DNA of 64,000 bases from Paeniglutamicibacter sulfureus (GTDB lineage: Bacteria; Actinomycetota; Actinomycetes; Actinomycetales; Micrococcaceae): assembly GCF_039535115.1 (NCBI RefSeq), contig NZ_BAAAWO010000001.1, positions 4,216,001 through 4,280,000 on the forward strand, given 5' to 3'. Shown one piece after another: positions 1 to 7,695 of this stretch; the stretch's first letter is position 1; the number at the start of each line of letters is the position of its first letter. A program made the translations under genes and the position numbers. A model generated the notes under the pieces. It was not told the DNA's origin and did no database searches. It was given only the letters and a program-made list of their open reading frames with translations.

Positions 1-165
1 CTCAAAGATGTCGCCTGTGCCGAGCAGGTTCGCGATGACCCCGCCGATGACCGAACCGGCGAGTCCGAGCAGGAGAGTCACAATCAGGCTCAGATTTTGC
101 TTGCCGGGCTTGATGAGTCTCGCGAGGGCACCGATGACTAGTCCCGCGACGATGAATCCGATCAT
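1..165 (-). CDS. GlsB/YeaQ/YmgE family stress-response membrane protein (partial, C-terminus off the window)
   Basis: Reading the minus strand from the ATG at 163-165 gives 55 codons, open to the window edge. The protein begins MIGFIVAGLVIGALARL, followed by KPGKQN, a second hydrophobic segment and GLAGSVIGG. Two small glycine-rich membrane helices around a conserved (R)xxxPGxQ loop are the mark of the transglycosylase-associated (GlsB/YeaQ/YmgE) family of small inner-membrane proteins, usually about 80-90 residues. The family is stress-induced; its biochemical role is not settled. It diverges from the serine hydrolase at 541. The C-terminus cannot be judged. Confidence 0.85.
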   Translation of the reverse strand, partial: MIGFIVAGLVIGALARLIKPGKQNLSLIVTLLLGLAGSVIGGVIANLLGTGDIFE

Positions 166-540
166 TTTTCTGGCCTTATCTCTTGGTTGACTTGCCGCTA
201 GCTGGCAGCGACGTTGTTTATGAGCCTATGGCATGCCGCTTTGGCGTGCACCCAATCTGCACGGAACCCTTCGTTTTTTCCTGTAGGCCGATCCAGTGTC
301 CCTTTTAGCGGGCGGCAGGCCTCCTGGCCTGCCGCCCGTGACGTCGGTAATTCCGTCGGCACGACGGTGAACAGCCAATCGCCTGCGTCTGACCGGGGTC
401 GATGGGACAACGGTGCCTCCGGACCCCCGCGTCACATTGACTGTCTACGCGACCAAGGGATGCACAAATCGGGACGGTGAGAACCCCCGGTGGTAATGTC
501 CAAATGAACAAACGGTGTAGCAACTGAAGGGTATTTCCCC
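166..540. other. Intergenic region between divergent genes
   Basis: This is a 375-bp non-coding stretch between the minus-strand GlsB-like gene and the plus-strand serine hydrolase. No protein family is recognisable in any frame. It contains the strong hairpin listed separately at 309-338. Promoters for both flanking genes must lie here, but I see no convincing -35/-10 pair. Confidence 0.6.
309..338. other. Perfect 13-bp stem-loop
   Basis: The arms CGGGCGGCAGGCC and GGCCTGCCGCCCG are perfect complements around a TCCT loop. No T-tract follows on either strand, so it is not a standard terminator, and it lies upstream of both flanking genes. It could be a 5'-leader structure or a residual terminator. 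Confidence 0.6.
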
Positions 541-1782
541 ATGAACAACATGAATTTGGAATTCCAGACGCAGCCCGTGGACATGAACAGCTGGCGGCTG
601 CCCGAGAACCAGCGGTGGGCCTTCCAGCACATGGCCGAGATCCTGCCTACGGCGACAATTTCCCGGGGGGATGGCCAGGTGGCGCAGCTTCCGGAAGGGC
701 ACCGCGACCTGGATTCCGTCATTCTGCCGCCGGTCTTTGCCGGAGAAGTGCCCATGAGCGTGGGCTCGGTGATGGCCACCACGGAGACCGATGGATGGAT
801 GCTGTTGCACCGCGGCCAGGTGCTCACCGAGCAGTACTTCGGTGGGATGGGCGCCGGGACCCAGCACCTGCTGATGTCGATGAGCAAGTCACTGGTCGGA
901 GCGGTGGCCGGGGCGCTGTGTGACTCCGGAATCCTGGATCCTGAAGGGCAGCTGACCGACTACCTCCCCGAACTCACTGAAACCGGATATGCCGGGGCCA
1001 CGGTGCGAGAGCTGCTGGACATGCGTTCCGGAATCGACTTTTCCGAGAACTACCTGGACCCTGCCGCCGGAATCCGGAAGCTGGAGGAAGCCATCGGCTG
1101 GGCGCCCGCCAAGGCGCCCGGGCCCACGGGAATGTACCCGTACCTGCGGACCTTGGAACGAAAGACCGCCCACGGCGGCGTTTTCGAATACCGTTCTTGC
1201 GAAACGGACATGCTCGGCTGGATCTGCGAGGCCGCATCCGGCTCATCGATGGACGCCTTGCTGTCGGATCTGGTGTGGGGCAAGCTCGGTGCCGAATCCG
1301 ATGCGTCCGTCGGCATCGACCAGTTCGGCACCGCTGTCTTTGACGGCGGGATCAACGCCACGCTGCGCGACATGGCCCGCTTTGGTTCGCTTTTCCTCAA
1401 CGATGGGCTCTCCCTGACCGGTGAGCGCGTGCTCTCGTCCGAGTGGATTGAGCAGACACTGGCCGGGGCACCGGACTCCCGAGACGCTTTCGCTGACAGC
1501 CCTGTCGACAACCTCATGCCCGGCGGGATGTACCGGAACCAGATGTGGTTCCCCTACGAGGGCAGCGACGTCGTGCTTTGCCTTGGCATCCACGGACAAA
1601 TGGTCTACATCAACCGCCCCGCCCAAGTGGTGGCAGTGAAGCTGTCGACCTGGCCGGTCCCGCAGGATCCCGCCAGGCTGTTCCCCACCTTGCGCGCCTT
1701 CGACGCCATCGCAGCGGCACTGTTGGTGGAAGTCGAGACCGCCTCGGCGCCGACGCCTTCGGAACCGGAACCGTCGAAGTAG
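541..1782 (+). CDS. NylB-like serine hydrolase (class C beta-lactamase fold), copy A
   Basis: This 413-residue protein has the serine beta-lactamase / DD-peptidase fold in its 6-aminohexanoate-dimer hydrolase (NylB) branch. The SxxK motif is Ser113-Met-Ser-Lys116 and the second catalytic motif is Tyr217-Arg-Ser219. These positions match the Ser112/Lys115/Tyr215 triad known for NylB. There is no signal peptide, so it is likely cytoplasmic, which argues against a cell-wall role. An amide or ester substrate is likely but unknown. The start is set by AAGGG about 10 bases upstream. It is a close paralogue of the minus-strand gene at 10507-11823, which sits beside an ATP-grasp ligase and a decarboxylase. 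Confidence 0.85.
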   Translation: MNNMNLEFQTQPVDMNSWRLPENQRWAFQHMAEILPTATISRGDGQVAQLPEGHRDLDSVILPPVFAGEVPMSVGSVMATTETDGWMLLHRGQVLTEQYFGGMGAGTQHLLMSMSKSLVGAVAGALCDSGILDPEGQLTDYLPELTETGYAGATVRELLDMRSGIDFSENYLDPAAGIRKLEEAIGWAPAKAPGPTGMYPYLRTLERKTAHGGVFEYRSCETDMLGWICEAASGSSMDALLSDLVWGKLGAESDASVGIDQFGTAVFDGGINATLRDMARFGSLFLNDGLSLTGERVLSSEWIEQTLAGAPDSRDAFADSPVDNLMPGGMYRNQMWFPYEGSDVVLCLGIHGQMVYINRPAQVVAVKLSTWPVPQDPARLFPTLRAFDAIAAALLVEVETASAPTPSEPEPSK

Positions 1783-1835
1783 TGCGCCGTACGGTGTTCA
1801 GGCAATAGCCGACGCCAGCTACAACGAGACGGGAA

Positions 1836-1867
1836 TCCGGGGTGAGGGAGTCGCCCCTCACCCCGGA
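1836..1867. terminator. Bidirectional stem-loop between convergent genes
   Basis: The arms TCCGGGGTGAGGG and CCCTCACCCCGGA form a perfect 13-bp stem with a 6-base loop. It lies between the end of serine hydrolase A and the end of the minus-strand oxidoreductase. No strong T-tract is present, as is common in high-GC actinobacteria. Confidence 0.6.
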
Positions 1868-1918
1868 CAGGTCCCTTCGCTCAGGGTCTTCGGCGAGCGG
1901 GGGGATGAGCGCCGGGGT

Positions 1919-3289
1919 TCAGACCAGTTCCGCCAGCCGGGCAACGCCCAAGGGAACCTGGGTCTTCAGGCGGGAGAGCGCATCATCCACCTCCGCCAGC
2001 CTGCCCTCCTCGGGTGGAACCCGTGCCGGATTCAGCGCCACGGCGTCGGCCCAGGCCTTGATGTCCGGTTCCGACCCAAAGGATTTCGCCGCACGGGTGC
2101 CCATGATCTGCATGGTTGCCCAACTGGCAAGTGTGTTGGGATACGGGGTCGATGGGCAGAGCCGGTTCTTTTCCGCGTCGTCGTCGCGGGTCGCTTCCAC
2201 GTAGCCTGCCAGCGCTGCACCGAAGCACGGGAATCCGGCCCGGATCGGCTGCAGCGTGATCGCCGACCGTCCCCAGATCGGGATGGTCGGCGGGTAGCGC
2301 AGGCCAGAGGCGGCACAGTGCACCACGAGCGCGTCCTTGGCCATCGAGACCGTGCCGTCCTCGAGCGAAATGCGCCGCCGTTCCACCGCCCGGACATGTC
2401 CGAGCCGCACGACGTGCTCAATGGTGCGCAGTTTCTCCAGTTCCCAGGTCGCCAGCGTCGGAGTCTTGGCCATCGTCGGGGTGACCGACCGGTCGATGCG
2501 GAGCATGATGCCGGCGTCTTCCAGCCGGAAAAACAGGTCCTCGAGCGATGTCGCGGCGGCGGATGCCTCCATGGTGTCGGCGGCCATGCCGAGGAACACC
2601 GCCGGTTCCGGCTGGACGACAGCGCGGTTGAGCATCCAGGGATCGCGCGGCCTCACCCAGCAGATCGCGTTGGGGTCCACGCCGTGGGCCAGGAGCCAGA
2701 TGCAGGCATCGGTTGCGGTCTTGCCCGATCCCACGATCACATACTGGCTCGGCGCCTCCATGGTGCGGGCGAGGCTGTTGACCGGAATCACGCGGACATC
2801 GTCCGCGACGTCGAAGCGCGGCGGGGTGATCAACGGGATGTCCGGTGCAAGATACCGTGCGTCGACGATCCGGCACTGCGATGGCACCTCGGTCCGCCGG
2901 CCGGAGATATGCGAGACGATCTGCCCGTCGGCAACATACTCGCAGTTGTTGAAGAACTCGACCTTGTCGGTGCCCAGCATCCGGTCGGACAGGATGTGGG
3001 CGTAGTAGGCGCAGATCTCCGAGACATCGGCCCGTTCGTGAAGGCCGGCTTCCGGACCGTGCTGTTGCACCCGGGAATCGCCGAGCAGCGTGGAGGCGAC
3101 ACCATAAAATGCGGAGGCCTGGTGCAGGCGCGCGAAGGGATAGGCGTCGAGCCAATGCCCGCCGGAACCGTGGCGTCTGTCGACAATGGCCACGCGCGCG
3201 TCGGCATGGTCGATCAACGCATCCGCGAATGCCATGCCCATCGCGCCGGCCCCGACCACTAGGTAGTCGGCTTGCACCTTGTGCGTCAT
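1919..3289 (-). CDS. FAD/NAD(P)-binding oxidoreductase
   Basis: This 456-residue flavoprotein has an N-terminal Rossmann motif, GAGAMG at residues 13-18, in the context VVGAGAMGMAF, followed by an acidic/basic end to strand 2 (IVDRRHGSGGHW). A second dinucleotide site, VGSGKTATDA, lies near mid-protein. This two-nucleotide layout is that of flavin-dependent monooxygenase / pyridine-nucleotide oxidoreductase-like proteins. The substrate cannot be read from the sequence. No partner is close: it is convergent with serine hydrolase A and divergent from the BldC-like gene. The start ATG at 3289 has only a weak GGG-type ribosome site. Confidence 0.75.
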   Translation of the reverse strand: MTHKVQADYLVVGAGAMGMAFADALIDHADARVAIVDRRHGSGGHWLDAYPFARLHQASAFYGVASTLLGDSRVQQHGPEAGLHERADVSEICAYYAHILSDRMLGTDKVEFFNNCEYVADGQIVSHISGRRTEVPSQCRIVDARYLAPDIPLITPPRFDVADDVRVIPVNSLARTMEAPSQYVIVGSGKTATDACIWLLAHGVDPNAICWVRPRDPWMLNRAVVQPEPAVFLGMAADTMEASAAATSLEDLFFRLEDAGIMLRIDRSVTPTMAKTPTLATWELEKLRTIEHVVRLGHVRAVERRRISLEDGTVSMAKDALVVHCAASGLRYPPTIPIWGRSAITLQPIRAGFPCFGAALAGYVEATRDDDAEKNRLCPSTPYPNTLASWATMQIMGTRAAKSFGSEPDIKAWADAVALNPARVPPEEGRLAEVDDALSRLKTQVPLGVARLAELV

Positions 3290-3554
3290 GGACCCATTGA
3301 AGCACCGCAGTGCAGGGTGTATCCATAGCGGCAGTGAGGCCGGTTAATCCGGCAACGGAGTCCCCGCGCGGTCGTTGCGCAGACGCTGCTTCCCTGAGGT
3401 GGGAACCGTGGCCCAAATGCAATGTCGTTTCCATGGTGCCGTCGGTGCCTTGTGACTAGCATGGTAACCACGTTGCACAAGTGGTTGGAGTGGTGCACGG
3501 CATTGGGAGTTTCATTTGGGGATGAAATACAACATGATTGGGGGAAGAAACACC

Positions 3555-3779
3555 ATGGTGGATCTCAAGGGGTTCGAGGATGCCCACTACATGACCGTGG
3601 CAGAGGTCGCCGAGGCCATGAGGGTATCCAACATGACCGTTTACCGGCTGGTGCATTCAGGGGAATTGCCCGCCGTGCGATTCGGCCGCTCCTACCGCGT
3701 GCCTGCCCAGGCAGTGAAGGAATACCTGATCGCCGAGCAACACGCGGCGGCATCGGAGCACCGTCCCGAAACCCACTAA
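3555..3779 (+). CDS. BldC/excisionase-type helix-turn-helix DNA-binding protein
   Basis: This is a 74-residue protein. The core MTVAEVAEAMRVSNMTVYRL, followed by VHSGELPAVRFGRSYRV, is the MerR-like winged helix-turn-helix of the excisionase family (HTH_17), as in the Streptomyces regulator BldC. An upstream in-frame ATG at 3516 exists, but the ATG at 3555 has GGGGGAAG eight bases before it and is preferred. It has no integrase or phage neighbour, so a chromosomal regulator is more likely than a true excisionase. A loose CTTGTG/CACAAG dyad (3449-3454 and 3476-3481) lies upstream and could be an operator. Confidence 0.85.
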   Translation: MVDLKGFEDAHYMTVAEVAEAMRVSNMTVYRLVHSGELPAVRFGRSYRVPAQAVKEYLIAEQHAAASEHRPETH

Positions 3780-3987
3780 GCGAGCCATCCGGCCGGGGAT
3801 GCGGAAGCGCTCAATGGGCGTAGGGCAACCGATGTGGGCGCGTCCAGTTCGATGCAGCATACCCGCACGCCACCGGCAGGGTCCGTCGTCTTGCGTTTGC
3901 GCCCGTGGGCTTCGCACCGGGTCATGTCGCCACGGATGCTTGAAATGCGGGGTGCGGTTCCTTAGCGTGAGTGGGAGACCGGGATAG

Positions 3988-4875
<888 letters not shown>

Positions 4876-5128
4876 CCCGGGGGCGGCCAATCCCGTCCTG
4901 TATTTGGCTTGCGTCCCTTCCCTCGCCGGCGGATCCGCGCAGGCCAGGAGCACTCCGCGGTCAGGGAAAACGAAGAACTGCAACCGGTTCTCCGACCGGT
5001 ACCTCGCCCGCCCTTGACGTTGGTATCAAGGACGGGGGACGCTCGATACAGGTCCTTCGCCACCACGGCCCGACCAGTTCGCGGCACGCCGGGTCCGCAC
5101 GCGTGCACACCCACTTCAGGAGAGCATC

Positions 5129-5671
5129 ATGAGCCATCAGTTCAATGAGTTACTGACCCGCCAACTGGGCAACGAGTTCGCGGCGTCCCAGCAGTACATT
5201 GCCATCGCGGCCTGGTTCGATGGACAGGACCTGCCCCGGCTGGCGAAGCACTTCTACCGCCAGGCCTTGGAGGAGCGGAACCACGCCATGATGATGGTGC
5301 AGTACATGCTGGACCGAGGCATCAAGTTCGTCATCCCCGGCATTGGCGAGGTCCGAAACGACTTTGCGACGGCGGAAGATCCGCTGGTGCTTGCGCTTGC
5401 CCAGGAGATCGAGGTCACCGAGCAGATCAAGGAGTTGTTCGCCGCAGCCCGGGCCGAAAACGATCCGCTGGGAGAGCAGTTCATGCTGTGGTTCCTCAAG
5501 GAGCAGGTCGAGGAGGTGGCGTCGATGTCCACGTTGTTGAATATCGCGCGCAGGGCCAGCAGTCTCTTCGAGATCGAGACATTCCTGGCCCGCGAATCGG
5601 TGGGAGATGCCGGGCAGCCCGGTGCGGACGGGGGAGCCGGCGCGCCCGAGGCCGCCGGGGGAACGCTCTAA
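5129..5671 (+). CDS. Non-haem ferritin
   Basis: This 180-residue ferritin four-helix bundle has ferroxidase ligands at Glu16 (GNEFAAS), Glu49 and His52 (EERNH). Glu93 and the EQVEE segment near 125-129 supply the third and fourth helix residues. It stores iron as a 24-mer in the cytoplasm. The C-terminal 20 residues are a Gly/Ala-rich tail (AGQPGADGGAGAPEAAGG), longer than in many homologues and probably disordered. The start has AGGAGAG immediately upstream. It sits in a run of stress genes with terC and a universal stress protein. Confidence 0.95.
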   Translation: MSHQFNELLTRQLGNEFAASQQYIAIAAWFDGQDLPRLAKHFYRQALEERNHAMMMVQYMLDRGIKFVIPGIGEVRNDFATAEDPLVLALAQEIEVTEQIKELFAAARAENDPLGEQFMLWFLKEQVEEVASMSTLLNIARRASSLFEIETFLARESVGDAGQPGADGGAGAPEAAGGTL

Positions 5672-5913
5672 AAAGTGGCGCGGACGGCGGTCCGGACCAA
5701 AACGTCGGTCTGCCAACGACGGTTCCCATCGTCCGTGCAGGGAGGGGTATCAAACAGCCTAGCGAGGTGCTAGTTTCGACACACAGGCTTTGCTTGGTTG
5801 CTGGCATTCGACGACGCCGTAGACGGCCCCTCTGAGGGCGCCTCCGGCAGCGGTATGCCAAAACCAGGCAAGGTCCCGGGACCGCCGCCACCGCCGTCCG
5901 AAAGAAGGAACAC

Positions 5914-7095
5914 ATGACAGTTTCCCCCTTGATTTGGGGCATCACCATCGTCGTTATCCTGGCCTTGCTCGCCTTCGACTATTTCTTCCACATCCGCAAG
6001 GCGCACGTCCCCGCGCTCAAGGAAGCCGCCATCTGGTCATCGATCTATGTGGGGATTGCCATCATCTTCGGGATCCTGGTGTTCGTTTTCGGCGGTGCGA
6101 CCATGGGGTCGGAATACTTCGCCGGCTACATCACGGAGAAGGCCCTTTCGGTCGACAACCTGTTCGTCTTCCTAATCATCATTGCCAGTTTCAGGGTTCC
6201 CCGCGAGGACCAGCAGAAGGTGCTGCTTTTCGGCATCGTGTTCTCGCTGCTGGCCCGGACCGGGTTCATTTTCCTGGGTGCGGCGCTGATCAACTCGTTC
6301 GCCTGGGTGTTCTACCTCTTCGGCCTGATCCTGCTGATCACGGCCGGCAACCTGCTCAAGCCCGGGGACCACGCGACGGGGCAATCAGACAACTTCATGA
6401 TGCGCCTGGCCAAGAGGTTCCTCCACACGACCGACCACTTCGATGGAGACAAGCTCTTTACCATGCACAACGGCAAGCGCGCGCTGACGCCTATGCTGCT
6501 GGTCATGGTGTCGATCGGCGGCACCGACATCTTGTTCGCGCTGGACTCCATTCCCGCGATCTTCGGCTTGACGCAGAATGTGTACATTGTTTTCACCGCC
6601 ACCGCGTTTTCGCTGATGGGACTGCGCCAGCTCTACTTCCTGTTGGACGGACTGCTTGACCGGCTCATCTACCTCTCCTATGGACTGGCAGCCATCCTGG
6701 CCTTCATCGGCGTCAAGCTGGTGCTCCATGCGCTGCACGAAAACAACCTTCCATTCATCAACGACGGCGAACCCGTCCCCGTCATCGAAATTTCCACCGG
6801 ACTGTCCCTGGGCTTCATCATCGGGGTGCTTGTCATCACCATTGTCGTCTCGCTGCTGAGCAAGGCGGGAAAGGCACAGACAGCGATCAACAGTGCCCGG
6901 CGGCACGCGGTGGACTACATCGACCTCGGCTACACTGCAGACCCCGCCGAACGCGAACGTGTCTACCGGCTGCTGACGATGGAAGAAGCCCAGATCATGG
7001 CCATGGAACCGAAGTACCGCAACAAGGCCAAGGACGTCGACAAGATCCGTGCGCAGGTGGCCGAGGCGCATCGGCTCCACGACGAATACACCTAG
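5914..7095 (+). CDS. TerC family integral membrane protein (probable metal exporter)
   Basis: This 393-residue TerC/Alx protein has multiple hydrophobic helices and the family's acidic membrane motifs: FDYFFH near the N-terminus, KALSVDNLFVF, and GGTDILFALDSIPA. Homologues export Mn(II) or support metal homeostasis, and some act with secretion at the membrane. The C-terminal 70 residues are a soluble charged tail. The ribosome site is AAGGA. I examined the 240-bp leader for the Mn-sensing yybP-ykoY riboswitch and could not fit the consensus. It is followed by a universal stress gene after 60 bp, possibly in one transcript. Confidence 0.92.
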   Translation: MTVSPLIWGITIVVILALLAFDYFFHIRKAHVPALKEAAIWSSIYVGIAIIFGILVFVFGGATMGSEYFAGYITEKALSVDNLFVFLIIIASFRVPREDQQKVLLFGIVFSLLARTGFIFLGAALINSFAWVFYLFGLILLITAGNLLKPGDHATGQSDNFMMRLAKRFLHTTDHFDGDKLFTMHNGKRALTPMLLVMVSIGGTDILFALDSIPAIFGLTQNVYIVFTATAFSLMGLRQLYFLLDGLLDRLIYLSYGLAAILAFIGVKLVLHALHENNLPFINDGEPVPVIEISTGLSLGFIIGVLVITIVVSLLSKAGKAQTAINSARRHAVDYIDLGYTADPAERERVYRLLTMEEAQIMAMEPKYRNKAKDVDKIRAQVAEAHRLHDEYT

Positions 7096-7155
7096 CCTCG
7101 GCCGCGGCCCTGAGCCCCCCTCGAACCATTCCGCACGACCCAAGGAGAAACGGCA

Positions 7156-7644
7156 ATGAGCACCGAAGGAACATTCAACATACCGATCCATACACCGGAA
7201 CCCGCCCCGGCCGGCAGCATCGTGGTGGGACACGACGGGTCCAAGGGAGCGGAAGACGCGTTGGCCATGGCCCTGGAGCTGGCCCGGAAGCTGTCGGCAC
7301 CGGTCGTCGTTTCACGGGCGTGGTCCATCGCCACCGCACCGCGGCCGGCCGGGTGGGAATTCGGCTACGTCCCGGCCATGGACGAGTTCACCGCAGCCGT
7401 GCGCGAGGAACTGGAACGCGATGCCCACCCTGTTGCCGAAAAGTTTCCCGGGGTCCAGATCACCTATGAACCGGTGCACGCGCCGCCGGCCAAAAGCCTC
7501 ATCGCGATCTCGCACGACGCCCTGATGATGGTGGTGGGAACCCGCGGGCGCGGCGGCTTGAAGGGCATGCTGCTGGGCTCGGTGAGCGAGCAGTGCGTGC
7601 GTCACGCCGCCTGCCCGGTCCTGGTGGTGCGACCGCGCGACTGA
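7156..7644 (+). CDS. Universal stress protein (UspA family, ATP-binding type)
   Basis: This 162-residue single-domain Usp starts with VVGHDGSKGAEDAL (strand 1 and first helix) and ends with VGTRGRGGLKGMLLGSVSEQ then CPVLVV. The glycine-rich loop matches the G-2x-G-9x-G(S) ATP-binding motif. It is probably cytoplasmic and dimeric. AAGGAG lies 8 bases before the ATG. It follows terC closely and converges on the decarboxylase gene, separated by a strong stem-loop. Confidence 0.95.
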   Translation: MSTEGTFNIPIHTPEPAPAGSIVVGHDGSKGAEDALAMALELARKLSAPVVVSRAWSIATAPRPAGWEFGYVPAMDEFTAAVREELERDAHPVAEKFPGVQITYEPVHAPPAKSLIAISHDALMMVVGTRGRGGLKGMLLGSVSEQCVRHAACPVLVVRPRD

Positions 7645-7658
7645 TGCGGCGCGCGAAA

Positions 7659-7684
7659 GGTCACCGGCCATCCGGCCGGTGACC
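7659..7684. terminator. Bidirectional stem-loop terminator
   Basis: The arms GGTCACCGGCC and GGCCGGTGACC form a perfect 11-bp stem with an ATCC loop. It lies 14 bp after the Usp stop and 11 bp after the stop of the opposing decarboxylase, so it can serve both. No T-tract. Confidence 0.65.
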
Positions 7685-7695
7685 GGCAATCTGCG

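Noticed and set aside
5735..5752. GGGTAT as a sigma-B-type -10 upstream of terC
   Set aside because: No GTTT-type -35 at proper spacing, and the site is about 160 bp from the start codon.
5672..5913. Possible yybP-ykoY (Mn) riboswitch ahead of the TerC gene
   Set aside because: The family is often under this riboswitch, but the conserved loop sequences do not fit anywhere in the leader.
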